The notes beneath the pieces were generated by a model. That model did no database searches. It was not told the origin of the DNA and was given only the letters and a program-made list of their open reading frames with translations. Positions 16,001 to 32,000 of a stretch of 64,000 nt of DNA are shown in pieces; positions within the stretch are counted from its first letter, which is position 1; every line of letters begins with the position of its first letter. Both the position numbers and the translations under genes were made by a program. Source of the stretch: Delphinapterus leucas (Eukaryota; Chordata; Mammalia; Artiodactyla; Monodontidae); assembly GCF_002288925.2 (NCBI RefSeq), contig NW_022098021.1, positions 30,355,081 to 30,419,080 of the forward strand, in the 5' to 3' direction.

Positions 16001-19000
16001 CAATTTCAATTAGTAATTTTGAGCACTATGCAGTGAATTAAATTTATCTGTTTTACAGAAATCATTGAATAACGTGACCCTCTTGAAAAATATTACATAT
16101 TCTCTTTCATTCGGAAGCTGATTCTTTTAGGTCATAGAGATAAAATTATCAGAGTTGTTGCCTTGCAGAAATGCCTTGAACACTGCCAAAGTCGGCTTTC
16201 AGAGCTAAAGATCTCAAATGAGAGGCCACCTTCATGTTGTAGAGCATATATTTCTGAGGATAAACAGTGATCTTTAGCACCTTGTAGAAAATCAGTATGA
16301 AATATGCCAGCTAACCATTTTATGCCAACAATCGAAAGGCAAAAAGAATAATTAGAAAAGCCTTGACATCTTTTTTCCCCCACTCTGATTCATTTCTATG
16401 TAAGCAGAGCTCCATTTTGACAATTGTTTAGCTCAAGGCACAGATTTGAAGTAGTAGAGATAATGGCAGATTTATTAGATTAACTTTTGCCGGGATATTT
16501 TAGTGTCCTAGATGATTACTGACCATCGTACATCTGAATGGTTTCAGCTTGTATAATTGTAATGTGTGCATTCCCTTGCAGGCATTGATGCTGTGTCAAA
16601 AGAGATATTAGAGGTCTATATTTAGTTATGTTTCATTGATTTGTATTTTTAAGGTTTGTGTCTGCGTGTGTGTATGTGTGTGTGTGTGTGTGTGGAATAA
16701 TTCATATCTCTGGTTTGTTTCTTCCCCAAATTAATAAAAAAGGGCAAAAGTTTCTTCCTATTAATTTTCTAAATTTTAAAGAAACTATTCTCTTAGCTAT
16801 CTTTCTAAATTTAATTATTGATCTGTCATTCTTTGATTACTCAAGTGAGCACCATCAGAGTTCCTTCATCAAATTTGCACTTTATAGTTCTCCCTTCATT
16901 TTGTATGATTAATTGACACCGTCTCTTTGCATACTTACATTTTTATTCTGGATCTGATGCCTTTTTATCCTTCTTTTATTTTTATATGTTGTTCTTTACT
17001 AGCTGCCTTCTCTATTAGATTTTTTACAAGACATGTTTTTATTACTACTTTTTATAACTTTTAATTTGATTTAAAGCTTTTTGATTAGTTTAATATTTGA
17101 TACAGATTTTTTCAAACATTCCCCTGATTTTGTTCATGATGGTGCCTATTGTTTCTCACAAAAGCAATAAAGATTTTTCTACTGCGTTTTTCTGTGTACA
17201 TGGATGACACATATTTTAATGCAATCAAAAAATGTACAATTATTTCCAATTTTACAGGATAAAGATTCATATTATTATCTAGACAAAATGTTGATTACAG
17301 ATGTCAAATAAAATTTTTGTCATATTTTTAAATAACCTTCTTGGAACAAATCAAAGGATTCTAAACTTGTACTTTCTTTACTTTCTGGGTAGGTTATCAT
17401 ATGTCACGGTTTACTCAAAATAATCTCTGTCTATACCTGTTGTCCAGGCATAATTATTAATAGTGGACTCTATCACTTTCAGAGATACCCTAATGTGGGA
17501 AAAGAACTGTACTTGGGATCAGAAGAATAGTTTTTATTTTGTCACTACCTATTCTGGACCTCAGTTTTCTTGCCTGGAAAATGAAGACATTTTTTTGAAT
17601 GATCTCTAGAATTCCTATCATTCCTAAAATATAAATTATCACACATAATTACATCTCCTTTGAGATTTAAACTGCACAAAGATTGTGTATACATATAAAC
17701 AATAGTTGCAACGAAAGAAGCTAAGATGAATATGCTTGATTTAAGAGATGGCCTGATTGTAGGAGTGAATATTTGCTTTCTTTTGCTTAGAGTTATGTTG
17801 ATATTGTCCAAGTACCTTTGGAAAATATAAAATAAATTTATTAATGTAACTATCATTCTGTATGCGAGCAGTCAGTCATACACATGGAAACCTGAACTAG
17901 ATCCGAGGAAAAGTTGAGGCCAAGCAATTCTATAAATAGAGTTCTTTCCACAATGTTCAATTAAGAGTTAAAGAGATGTAATTTTTTTGTGTCACCGTTT
18001 CTTTGAATGTCAATAAACCATAAGTAAACAATGAATAGAAGGCCAAACTAAAAATAAATCTCCCTCATTATTTAATTCCAGTATTAAAGATTTAGTGGAA
18101 AAGAATTGTTAAAATGGGATTTAGTTTACTAAAAAAAATCAAAGAAAGCAAAAGCTAGCATCACTTTTTCTGTAGTTTATTAAATTACCTTGTCACAGGT
18201 TTGCTTTATCTCTTTTGACTCCCTGATTTTTGTCATGTAAATCGTAAAAGTGGAGAGTGGGGGAAAAAAACCTGTATTGTAGACATGGGACATTCATTTT
18301 AACCTCCAGAAGGTCTGCTTCTAATTTGCATGTGGTCCATGTCAAATCCTTCACCTTTCTGGTATTTCTCAGATGTTTCCATTAAAGGATCTCTAAAGGC
18401 AGAGGAGAGTAAGGGCGGAGGACAGTAAATGTATAATTATGATTCATCGAATGACTGCTAGGGGTGTTTGATTCTCATGTTCTAATTTTAAAATACCTGT
18501 AATTTTGCCCTCTGTTTTATGATAATATTTGCTTTACAAAGAAGTAATGATTTAAATTATTTTGCATCTATTAATATTTTTCTTCAGGAACATGTATCTT
18601 GCCTATTTTTGGTTTTGCCTATCTTGAACACACTTTTCTGTTAGAGAAGCATAGAGATACATGATCAACAGCTCTGGAATTCTGATTCCATCATTACAAA
18701 AATCATCTACAGGGAAAGAATAGTGTGCATTTATGACCTTTTCACCTCAATTGTAAATTAATATCACCCTCACAAAATTATGTTTTATTTATTATATGCT
18801 TAAATTTAGGGTAAGGGTTATATTGAGCGTATTAAAGAAAAAAGCAACAACAACTATATGTTTTGCTTTGTGATGCTGAGAGTCCCCAAATGAGTAGCTT
18901 TTACTTGAAAGAGGCTCTGCATTCAAACTGAGGTGTACAAAGTGTATTGTACTTTCTTTGACTTGCCAATCCTGCCGTAGCGTTATAACCTAATCGTAGC

Positions 19001-20628
19001 ACTCACAGAGTGGTTTTCGTGAACTAAGTGCTTTGCATGCATCTGCTCATTTAATCCCCACAATAACCCTATAAAGATATTTCCATTTTACAGATGAGGG
19101 AGTGAAACAATATAGAAGTTAAGAGATTTGACCTGGAACACATGTAGTAGTAAGTTCTCAGATCCAGCTATAGGATTTGCCAAATTCAAGTTCTGCCCTT
19201 CCTTAATGGTCCAGCTGCCAATCACGACTTATACTTGTAAGAATCCAGCTCTAGAGATTGAAATCTTCAAGTCCCCTAGGGATGGTATGACTGTGCTCTC
19301 TTAGCCTCCGTTATGCTCTCTGAGTACTGAATGCGCTCAGCGGTATATATGCAGCTGCGTGTAGCAAGACAGGCTGTCTCTGACTTATAAATGACCTGGG
19401 ACAAAGTGAGAGATTCTCATGGACATCTATACACTACCAAACGTAAAATAGATGGCTAGTGGGAAGCAGCCGCATAGCACAGGGAGATCAGCTTGGTGCT
19501 TTGTGACCACCTAGAGGGGTGGGGTAGGGAGGGTGGGAGGGAGGGAGACACAAAAAGGAAGAGATATGGGGACATATGTATATGTATATCTGATTCACTT
19601 TGTTATAAAGCAGAAACTAACACACCATTGTAAAGCAATTATACTCCAATAAAGATGTTTAAAAAAAAATGACGCAAACACATGTAAGAACACCCTCCCT
19701 TTCTTATTGTCTTTGCCACACTCTGAACCCCTGCTGCTGACTGCATTCAGAAAGTGGGGAAGGGAAACAGGCACAACTAGGGCTGCTGGCAGACTCTCAT
19801 GTGACATTGTCTTCTGTGTCTCTACAGAACTATGTATGCATGTGTGTGCAGGTGCACATGTGTATTTGTGTGTTCTGTATTGATTTTATTTTTATATCAC
19901 CAGTTTACTTTTATTAAAATTTCACAATTGAGACATTTAAACTAGTTTTATAAGTGTTCTAATTTTTGTAAAGATGTAATCTCTTTGGCCAGGAAGCTGT
20001 TAAACAGTTAAGTAAAAGTGTCTTATTTTTTCCTAAATTTTGAGAGAATTAGAAGTTTATTAAGTCACATGAATTTGGATATAATTTAATTGTATTGCTT
20101 TTAGGTATAACATACATGAGGTATGAACTGTTTGGCATGAAAGGAATTCTCTTGAGGAAGGAAAAGTCTATAGGTAATTTGCGGGCATAGTGAACTAATG
20201 GGGAGAGTAAATTGGCCAAGGTGATATTTCCCAATTGGGAAAATAAAGGAAGTTTAATAAATTTAGGGACAAGAGAAAGAGTGTTCAGTGGAGGAATGAT
20301 AAGGAGGGAGAGTAAAGGAGATTTGAATAAAACCAGCTTGTTTCATATATCTTCATGGAATCACTTCTGTGTATAGGAAGGAGGGAAATAGCTGTTCTTC
20401 CTCCACTTCCTATTATATTTTATTGTTCCCTATTGCTAGAACTTCAAATTAAAGCCGGAGTTAGCATTCATAGTACTATAGTTCAGCCACCCTGTGACTT
20501 TAGTAGGTTTTTGTAAACTAAACTAAAATCTATTTTATTATGACTTTTTAACATAGTAAAATACATTTTGAATTCCCAAAGTGAGAATAATGAATAAGCT
20601 TTCAGAACATAACTCATTTGCAATCGTG

Positions 20629-20677
<49 letters not shown>

Positions 20678-23060
20678 CTCAGTATTTTCTATTGCATGGA
20701 TATTCAGTAGTGATGTTTGCTTTCTGTCATAAGAATGCTGACTTATCTTTTTAATGTCATTGTTATTGTTTTTGAGTTAGGGAAATTCACAGAGAAATTT
20801 TCAGATAAGATTTATTCTGCTTTATTTAGATATTTTAATACTCTTAGATACCTGTCCTCTGTTTTCAAGACTAAATGAATGAGAATTCAGCCATGTAGGT
20901 TTGTGGTCTCTGAGATTTAATCACAACCCAGCCTGTACTTGTCAGTGTGCCATTTTGTTTTATCATCAAAGTAATATGAATTAAATGATTTCCCTTTTCC
21001 CTTTAGCCATCGTCAAGGATAATGATGATTATCTGGCCATTATGCCTTCCTGACTTTTTGGTAGGCATTACAGATTACAAAATCTACTCACTAAAGCAGT
21101 CCAGTAGTCAGCAGTTTGTAGGAAACCCAAAGTGTATTGAGCATTTTCCCCCTTTGATTATAGTTCTGATAATATAAGTCTGTTTTTAAAAACTAATTTT
21201 GCATTATATTTCCATGTCAGTATAAAGATTGAGAGCCAAATATCAGGGAAAAAAATAATTTAATAGCTGTTAGCTATTGTAAAGCCTGGTTTGGTGACTC
21301 AAATTCCTACTAAGAGCCCACTGAAACCTAAGATGTAGTCATGGTACTTGGAAGACATTATTTGAAGCAAAGTGACAGTGGGTAATTTGCTATGCTACAA
21401 AAAAGCATGCATTGATTTTTCATTGAAAGAAACTGAAATAACATGGCAGAAAGATTCTACTGTGAAAAATATCACAAACTGATGAGATATTTTCTTGCAT
21501 TGTGTGTAAGATACTGATGTCACTTTTTACACATCCTTAGATTCAGTCACTTTGAGATATATTACATAACTTGGATGGATTGATACTTAGGCTTTGCACT
21601 TGCAAAGGACAGATAAATACCCAATAACTAACATATATATGCTCGTGTATATGTATATACATATTTATATGTATATATATAAAATGTGTCATTTTTTTTT
21701 TAATTCTTTGTTAGTTCCACAACAGACCAGTTGAAAAATTTACTCAGTTTCTTTTTAGAGGTATGACTTTTAGTCTTCACCCCAAAACATTTATGTTATT
21801 TCATGAAGTAGAATGCTGCTATGGACTGAATGTTTTTATGCCCCAAAAAACTTCCTGTATTGAAACCTAATCTCCAATGTGATGGTATTTGGAGGTGGGA
21901 CCTTTAGGAGGTGTTAAGTCTTGAGGATAGAGCCCTCGTGAATGGGCTTAGTGTTCTTATAATGGAGGCCCCCTTCCTCCATGTGAGGACACAGGGGAAA
22001 AACAGCCTTCCATGAACCAGAAGGTGGGTCCTCTGCAAACTCTGAATCTGTAGGTACTTTGATCTTGAACCTTTTCTAAGCTTCCAGAACTGTGATAAAT
22101 AAATTTCTGTTTTTTATAAGCTCCCAGTTTGTAGTAGTTTGTTGTAGCAGCCCAAACAGACTAAGATAAATGCCTTATAAAAATGATTTAGTTATTTATG
22201 TTTTAAAATTCTCCTTCATTTTAAAAATTGTTTTTGGCTGTTCCATGCAGCTTGTGGGACCTTAGTTTCCTGACCAGGGATGGAACCTGGGCCCATGGCA
22301 GTGAAAGTGCCAAGTCCTAACCACTGGACCGCCTGGGAATTCCCCAAAAAATGATTTAATATTAATATATTGGAACATAAAGCCCTAAAGAAACACAATA
22401 TGCATGTGTGTACTGAATTAAAAAGAAATGCCTTTGCTAATAATGCATATACCTATTGCTGATGTACAGTATATTTTAGTGAAATTCAGTATCATATTTC
22501 TTAAAGGAAATATATTTCTGCCTTCTTTTTTCTATCTAGATGAAAAATGCAGTCAAATGTCTTTTGATAAATGTATAAAAATTGAATATTTTAATGTTTA
22601 TATATTCATTTCCCAAAGAAGTAGAAAAATATATTAATATGTGGCTTGAGAGAATGCTGAGTATCTGTGGATTTGAATCACCTATTCATGCTATCCATAG
22701 TAAGTTCCTCACTAAAAATATGCATGGTTTTGAAACTACATTTACAAATATGGAGATATATTTTCTTGTAAGAGACTATTTCTTTTTTCATTGTTAATCC
22801 AAATGCTCATGCACATATGTGCACATATGTACAGTCACACATTTTGTTTAATAGTTCTCTAGTATACATAGAAATTTTAAACAAAGTTGCCATGCAGATG
22901 GTATTAAAATGTGATTATTATACATACAAATTAAAAGTAATGCAAATTGAGATGAGAAATTCTATCAATCTTAAGAAATAAGCACAAAGAGCTACTATTT
23001 TGCAAGCATTTTTAAAAAAAATTCTGTTTCAAAGATTTTGGTAAGATTTGGAACAATCTT

Positions 23061-23098
<38 letters not shown>

Positions 23099-26000
23099 TT
23101 TTCCTGGGTGATTTCAATTTAGTCTTATACTCCTGGCATCAGTTTTATTGACTTATGTACTTATCTCTTATGCTAAATTTACTTTATTTATGAGCCATAA
23201 TATTGAAGACATTTTAATTTATTAATATCAATATTGTTTTACTTTTCTGGAATCTACATTTTAATTTGCCCCATTGTCATTCTCGACAGCTATCTGGGTA
23301 CTTTATATTTTTGTTTGTTTTTGTGATGGTATGTATTAGTTCCCTAGGGTTCTTGTAACAAAATATACAAACTGGGTGGCTTACAACAGCAGAAATTAAT
23401 TCTTTTACAGTTCTGGAGAGCAGAGTCCAAAATCAAGCTGTCAGCAGGGCTGTGCACTCTTACAGCTCTAGAGCAGGGACCTTTCTTGACTCTTGCTAGC
23501 TTCTTGTGGTTGCTGGCAATCCAAGACACATCACTCCCATGTCTGCCTCCATGGTCACATGGTGTTCTCCTTGTATGACTGTCTCTGTGTCTCTTTTTTT
23601 CTTCCTATAAGGACACTGTCACTGGATCAGAGTCATCTTGAGTAATTATATCTGCAAAGATTCTATTTTAAATAAAATTACATTCTGAGTTTCTAGGTGG
23701 ACATGAATTTTGGGGGGATGATAATTTAACCCAGTCTACCCTCTGGCCCCCAGTTCATGTCCATCCCATTTACAAAATCCATTCACCCCCTTTCAACATC
23801 ATCCCAATGTCTTAACCCTTTCCAGCATGAACTCTAAGTCCCAAATCTCTTCTAGGTATCAACTCAAGTAGTCCCAAATCTCAGCATCTAAATCAGGCAT
23901 GGTATGGTGCATCCTGGAGCAGTATTCCTCTCTTTCCACAAACCTATCAAACTAGAAAACAAGTTATCTGCTTCTAAAATACAGTTGTGGAAGAGGCACA
24001 AACCTAGACATTCTCCTTCTGAAGGAGAAAATAGAGGGTATAAGGGGTTACTAGTCTAAAGGAAGTTGGGGGCACAGCAGAGCAATTTCCATTAGGTTTC
24101 AAGGCCTGAATTGTGTCTTGATGCTCTGTTCTTTAAGTCTTTCTGACCCTCCTCGCAGTAGCCCACCCTTCCTGGTCCCTGAATCTGTGACTGTGTTCTT
24201 GGAGTCATTGTTCTTTCATTTCATCCCATATCTGTCCCTTTCAGTTCAATTTGGCAATGTTTCTATTAGAATGAAATTCTCAAAAATTTTGTTCATCTCC
24301 TGTGGATGTTGAGGAGATCCATGCCATTTGATAAGCATCTACAGATTCTTCCTTGGTAATCCCATCCCATCTCTAATCCTGACTTCTCTTGAGATGGTTG
24401 ATTGGATCCATAAACCATATACCAAATCTCTGTAGCAAATGACTGTCCACCCTTGTCCTTATTTCCAGAGCATGCTATTGGATAGGGAGTGAATTTTCTA
24501 AATCATGTGGTGATTCCTTTTTGCTTAAAATTTCATTCCACAGTTAATCTTTTTCCTTTCACATTTTATTATAACCGGCAAGGAGAAACCAGGCCACACC
24601 TACTATACTTTGCTTGGAAATCTCTTCAGCTAAATATCCAAGTTCATTGATTCTACTTTGCACACAATAATTTGGCCAGGTTTTCTGCCACTTATAACAA
24701 GGATTGCCTTTCAGAGTCCAATAACATTTCCGTCTGAGCTCTCACAAGAAGCAACTGTACTGTTTATATTCCTATCTACATTCTGTTCGTGATAACCATA
24801 TAGGTATACTCTAAGCTGATAGATACTTTCTCTAGAGCTCTCCTGGCTTTTTTCTGAGCTCTCAGAAAAATCACCTTTAATGTCCATATTTCTTCCAATA
24901 GTTCCCTTAAGGTAATCTAGGCTTTTTAAAATACACGTATCTCAAAACTCTTCCATCTTCTATCCATCACCCAATTTCAAAGTCACTTTCACATTTTTAG
25001 GTATTTGTTACAGTAACACCTTACTTCTGGTACCAGAATCAGAAGTGGTTTCCAAAAGCTGCCATAACAAAACTAATAAACAAAGTGGCTTAAAATAATA
25101 GAAATTTATTATCTCCCATTTCTGGAGGCCAGAATTCTAAAATCAAGGTGTCAGCAGGGCCATGCCCTCTGATGGCTCTAGGAGAGGACTTTTCCTTTTC
25201 TCTAGCTAGTTTTTGTGGTCGCCAGCTATCTTAGACACAGTACTTCAACCTTAACTTCCACTTTCCCATGGTGTCCCCCCGTGTGACTGTCTCTGTATCT
25301 TTTTTCTCTTATAAGGACACCAGATTTTGGAGTAGGGCCCACTCTAATCCAGTATGGCCTCATCTTAAGTAATTACATCTGCAAGGACCATATTTCCAAG
25401 GTCATATGTTCTGGGTAAACATGAATATTTGAGGGACAATTTCCAACCTAGTGCACAACCTATAGCTGTTTTTTCTCCAGTTTGGATGAACTGTATTTTT
25501 ATGAATAAAAAAATCCTACACCTTATATGTAGGTTATATGACTTTGGTTATACTATTTCAATAATATAAGATATATTTTGAATATACCTGAAAAGTGTTA
25601 GATATTGATTTCTGAGTTTAGATTATTATCAAGTGAATGTAAAGTGCCTTTTACATAGTAAATTGGTCAGTGGATAGAATAAAGTTCAGTTTATTGTAGG
25701 ACTGAAAATTTAAGAGTCATGTCAAAAGCATAAAAGACAAATGAATCTGGTAACAAAATAAGAATAAATGAAAGCTGTAGACTAACTTTTTCTCATATGT
25801 CTTCGGCAAGAACCAGATTGTCTCTTCAGAATTTTAAATTGAATATAGTAACAAGATGACTTACAGATTAATTATTTTCTTTCCCCTAAACAAATTTTCT
25901 GTGTGTTCTGTGTTCTCTTTACTGTGTTAAATGTCACAATAGGCATTATTTAAACATGTGCAAGAGGCAGACTTATTTTCAGGTGTTTCCATCTGTTGTG

Positions 26001-29000
26001 GGAATATACTTTAAAAATAGGAGAGAAACATACACAAATTAAACAGGAAGCCAGGGGAGAAAAAGAAAAAAATGAAACATCGGCAGGGCAACAGTGTGAA
26101 AAAAATGTTTGAGCTGCCTGTTATTAACAACTCAACCTGTTTTACATTGGAATTCTGCATAATTACATTCCAGGGGAGGGGCAAATGACAGAGGTTGAAT
26201 AAAGGCTAAAACTAAGAAAATGAGACTACTTAGAAAATAAGCAACGTTTGCTCACCAGCAGGCATTTTTTTGGCAGAACTTTTAGAAGGCAATTTGTTTC
26301 AAATATTCACTGCATATTTCAATAACATTAATGCCAGCCAAATGTTCTTTTTGTAGTGTAAGAAATTGATCAATTATACACTTCCATAATATACCTAAGT
26401 TAGTTAAAGGTTCAGAGAAAACAAAACCAAACCAAAAAAATGCCACATTTCCTTAATGTCATATTAAATAACTTCTTTTATGCTGTGTGGAAAAAGAGCA
26501 GAAATTGTTACAGAAATATATATAATTATCATTAATACTGTCAGCGCAGTTTTAAAAACTGAATGATTATAGGCAACTGAGTAAAGCGTTAAATAAATTA
26601 CAAATAGTATGTTGTTTTCAAGTTCCAGACAATATACATTGTGTAACTAACATGAAGAAAAAAAATGCACTAAAATATTTATTAAAGCCTTGCTCTCTTG
26701 CAAGTTTAATTTTGGTCCTGCTTGTTTACATCTTCTACTCACTATTGAAGAAAAGTACTTTATTTAGGAAAAATGAATCCATCATCATCATGAGATTATT
26801 TTCCTCATTGACCTAGGCATTCATATAGTTAATTTGCATTGTTTCTATCTCACCTAAACAGAAATACTCCAAAAAAGTAATCTTCTTCCAATAAGACTAA
26901 GTCTTTTTATCTGGAGAAATGCCAAAAACCATATGTTTAGGGATTGATCAATCTAAAGAATTTTAATACAAAATTTGAAATCAATAGAGAAGGATTCATC
27001 ATTCACTTGGTTTTTCTATTTGTTAACTAAAAATATATTATTTTTCAAGCATTCCTGACTTTGCTTTCATTTGCTATCCTCACCCTACACACCATCACAA
27101 GTAGACTTCAGTCGGTTGATCTGCTTCCTCCAAGTGAGCAATTTCTTCAACCTGCTAGCTTTCTTCTCTTTGATCTGAAGTTTACTTGTTAGATGATGGC
27201 ACTCAGAGGGAGGACTATACACACATATATTTTATATATATACGAATATACATATACGTATATAAACATATATATGTACACATATATATCCATGCAGAAC
27301 TTGTAAACTTTATTTTTAAAGGACAATAGCAGAGTAAATAAGTATTGATAATTTATCCTATTATATCTACATTGGTACTGTTAGTATATCAGGAAAAGCT
27401 GTGAAATATTAAGGGTTCAAAAGAGAATCTAAATATTTATTTATATATTTTTTATATTTATTATTGAATTTAAGTGGCTCAATTCTTAATTATTTAATAT
27501 AAAAACCCTACACTTGTATTAATTTCACTTAGGAGATCGTGTAGGAAATGCTAAGGAAGAAATAGATGGAACGAAAAGTGGGCTGGGACAAGAAAGCAGA
27601 ATTGATTTTTTTTCTTGGATGTTGTGGGTATAGAGCAAACTGCTTCACTGTTCAACAGCCTAAAGAACTGTGTTTCACCTGAGAAACTGGGTCCCCAAAT
27701 TATTTTTTCCTTTTGAACAGGCAATTATACTTTGTATTAGATAAGTGTTATTTTGCAGAAATATTTTAAAGGCTGCTTTACACATTACTTTGTAAAATCT
27801 TTGCACATCACCCTAATATAGATTCACATATATATGTATATATATTTATACACATATATATTGCTGTGCTTGAAAAATATACAGGTATGTTATAGCAATC
27901 TAGCAATCACTGTTATATTTATTTATGTAGCTTTACTCATGCCAGAAAAAGAAGAGGTAGCATTATTTTTGTATGGAAATGAATGGAGATGGGAAAATAA
28001 AAGGAAAGACCTTAGATACATAGGAACAAAAACGTTTTATTTGTTCCTGATTTTGGAGGGTAAGCTGGGAAGTTTGACAATGTGGGCATGCACACAGGCA
28101 TATACACACGCATATACACACACACACACACCTGTATACAATCTTTCTTATTACCCTTAAATAGTTGTGATTTCACATTCATTAAATTATAATCGGTTGG
28201 GAAAAAGTTTTATTTTTCAATTCTATAAAAATCAAATCAACATTTATCCCCATAGAGCATTTTAGCTTTTATAATGTAAATTTCTATCCATTATTTTGTG
28301 TATTCTTAAAAATTTCTCTCTCTTAATTTGAGATCCATTTTCTGTACATGTGCACGTGTTTGTTCCCTGTGTGTGTGTGTGTGTGTGTATACGTACATAC
28401 ATGTGCTTTATTATGGCCAGCTTGCAACTTGAAACACAGAGTCGTCTGGGTGCTGTGACTGAGCACCAGGAAAACTAGTAGGTATTGTGAGGTGGATTAA
28501 GCCTTTTTTGTTTAATATCCACTAAATAGTTCTTGAAGATTTTTGCCCTTAGGCTATGCTCCTTCTGTTTATTTCCATCTAGTACAAGAATGATGTGTTT
28601 TTTCATCATGTGTACAAAGGGTTCATGTATAAGTGTATGCAAGCTTGCTTTTTAGTTGTGTTTCTTTGTTGATAGTTATCTGGCATATTGGAGTTACCTT
28701 CCTATTTCAAACTTGTATAGTTTTTTAAAGTATCAAGCTAGTGAAGCTAGTGAATATTTTCCATTAACATTTATGCTGTCATAGAATTCTTCAATTTAGA
28801 ACTCAGTTATTAGACCTTACTGAATGTAATCTTTTTCTATTTATATACATATATATATTTCCTTGATTATTATTATAATAGAATTATTATATATAATATA
28901 ATCATTGTATATGTATGTTATAAAATAATCAGAATAACTATATCTTTCTGTTTAAATCACTATGTCCAAAATATGTGGTCTCTATAGCTACAGTTCTTAC

Positions 29001-32000
29001 GTTTATGGTTCAGTGAGTTAATGTTAGACTGTGTACTTTTTTTTTTATATATAAATATATTTATTTATTTATTTTTGGCTGCATTGGGTCTTTGTTGTTG
29101 GGTCTTCATTGCTGCACACGGACTTTCTCTAGTTGCGGAAAGCGGGGGCTACTCTCTGTTGCGGTGCGCAGGCTTCTCATTGTGGTGGCTTCTCTTGTTG
29201 CAGAGCTCGGGCTCTAGAGCACAGGCTTCAGTAGTTATGGAGCACAGGCTTAGCTGCTCTGTGGCATGTGGGATCTTCCTGGACCAGGGCTTGAACCCGT
29301 GTCCCCTGCATTGGCAGGTGGATTCTCAACCACTGTGCCACCAGGGAAGTCCCAGACTGTGTACTTTTAAAATAAGTGCTTAATCTCACAATACATCATT
29401 TATATTTGGAATTTTATGTAAAATTATGTACAGAGATATATGTTTTTAATAATAAAAGAACCACCGAACAGATAGGAAATTTCTATTTTCCAAGTACTTC
29501 TAACTTAGTATTTTTTCCAGTATGCAGTAGTACTTACCACAATGACCATATTTACAGTAATAAGCTAGGTAATTTTCTTTTGTGATCATGTATATTTTTA
29601 TCAATTCAATGAATAAACATTAAAATAAATATTTTATTAGAAATTTGCCAAATCAAGTAGTTTAATTTTAATTTAGCATGGAACTTGGATTTTAATACTA
29701 GATAATCTTAGATCAAGGAACACACTCATCTGAACCTCAAAAATTAAGTCACCTTGGGCTTCCCTGGTGGCGCAGTGGTTAAGAGTCCACCTGCCGATGC
29801 AGGGGACACGGGTTCGTGCCCCGGCCCGGGAAGATCCCGCATGCCGCAGAGCGGCTGGGCCCGTGAGCCATGGCCGCTGAGCCTGCGCGTCCAGAGCCTG
29901 TGCTCCGCAACGGGAGAGGCCACAACAGTGAGAGGCCCGCGTACGGCAAAAAAAAGTCACCTAAAAATTTAAGGTTAGGGTTATACTTTCTCAAAGTCAA
30001 GTTTTCTGTCCTTCGGGAAGACAAGTTATAATCCCAACTACGTTTCCAGTAACAGGTTCTGCATTCTCCAACTGACTTAAATCCTACAGTGCTCTAAAGG
30101 AATTTTAGACTTCAGTTACAAGATTGCTGCCATTTTCCTAAAGATTACAAAGAAATTTGCTGTGAAAGAATGTGTACAACTTTGACTTGTTAATTTTTTT
30201 TTTTAATAATAGTATTGTCTAGCAAATATCTTTGGGCCAGATTAAAAAGGCCCAAAGTAGTCCAGATTATGACTATTTTCATTATGATCATGGAAATGTT
30301 AAGCAGCTACTCAAAAATGACTTTCACAGCACAAAGGATCACTTCTTTCTGAGACTGAGCATACATATTTTTAAAGGGAAAAAACTCAAACAGAACATGC
30401 CTGAATTAGAAAGGACCGTCTCAATGAATTCTCCCTGTGATGTCAATATAGATTTTCTTTTAGATTAGTTTAGATTACAAGTCTGAAAATAAAATAAATT
30501 CTCATACACTTATGTTTATTTCCCTGTTGTTATTACTCATGGGAGATGCACTTTACTTTTATCATCTGTTCTTTACTTTGGGTATGGTTATCAGAGCTCA
30601 GAAAGTGCTCTCCAAGATAAGAAAGTATTTAGAACACCACTGTAGACACATTTTGACGTTTATACTGCATTATGTATGGGTAGACTTCATATTCTTTTAA
30701 AACACCTTTTAATCTTTGCTCTGATTCAAGGATAGCCTCCTCCAATAGTGTTTTGACCCTCGGTTACATTACATAGCAGGGTGTTACAGAAGGCCTTACA
30801 TCCTCTCCTTCTATATATGAGTTTCATGGCCTTTTTTCCCCAATTTCTTCTATACTTGTGTGTGTTTTAATGATTACAAAATATTAAAGCTGTTAGTAGA
30901 AAAATGGCTTGTCATTGCCAGTAAAACCCATTACAACTTACATTTCTGTGTATTTACTCTAGGACATGGATATTGAGTATATTGATTTTGCTTACATGTT
31001 CATTCTTGAGATGACCCACTCTTAGAGGGTAAAAAGCACCAGCTTCTGATAAAATTACAGCACAGTAAAGGTAATAAGGACCAAATAGTTTTTGAGAAGT
31101 AATTTTGAAAACAGGTTTATTTAAAATGTCAATTAAAATGTCACTCTCTTGTTTCCTACTATTTATATATTTTTGAACTGTAATAATAGTAGCAACAATA
31201 TGCTGTGGTAGGATTTGTTTTAGTAAGATGAAGGCCAAATTGTTTTTGTTCAAACAGTCTATATTTTATTCTAAAGTAACCTTTGGGACACTATCAATTT
31301 TAATAGTTCTCTCAGAAAGGTTTCATTTCACAGGAGGCATTTTTGGTGAAAATACATATTTATTATCATTTGTGCATGTGCGTAGATGCACACTGAGGAT
31401 ATTTAGATTCAGTTTATTTTTTAATTTTTTTAACACCTTTATTGGAGTATAATTGCTTTACAAAAGTGTGTTAGTTTCTGCTTTATAGCAAAGTGAATCA
31501 GCTATACATATACAAGTATACCCATATCTCCTGCCTTCTTTCATCTCCCTCCCACCCTCCCTAGCCCACCCCTCTAGGTGGTCACAAAGCACCAAGCTGA
31601 TGTCCCCATGCTATGTGGCTGCTTCCCACTAACTATCTGTTTTGCATTTGGTAGTACCAAATGTAAACTCTCTTGCCACTCTCTCACTTTGTCCCAGCTT
31701 ACCCTTCCCCCTCCCCGTGTCCTCAAATCCATTCTCTAGGTCTGAGTCTTTATTCCTGTCTTGCCCCTAGGTTCTTCACAACCAATTTTTTTTTAAGGTT
31801 CCATATATATGTGTTAGCATATGGTATTTGTTTTTCTCTTTCTGACTTACTTCACTCCGTATGACAGGGTCTAAGTCCATCCACCTCACTACAAATAACT
31901 CAATTTCATTTCTTTTTATGGCTGAGTAATATTCCATTGAATATATGTGCCACATCTTCTTTAACCATTCATCTGTTTATGGACACTAAGGTTGCTTCCA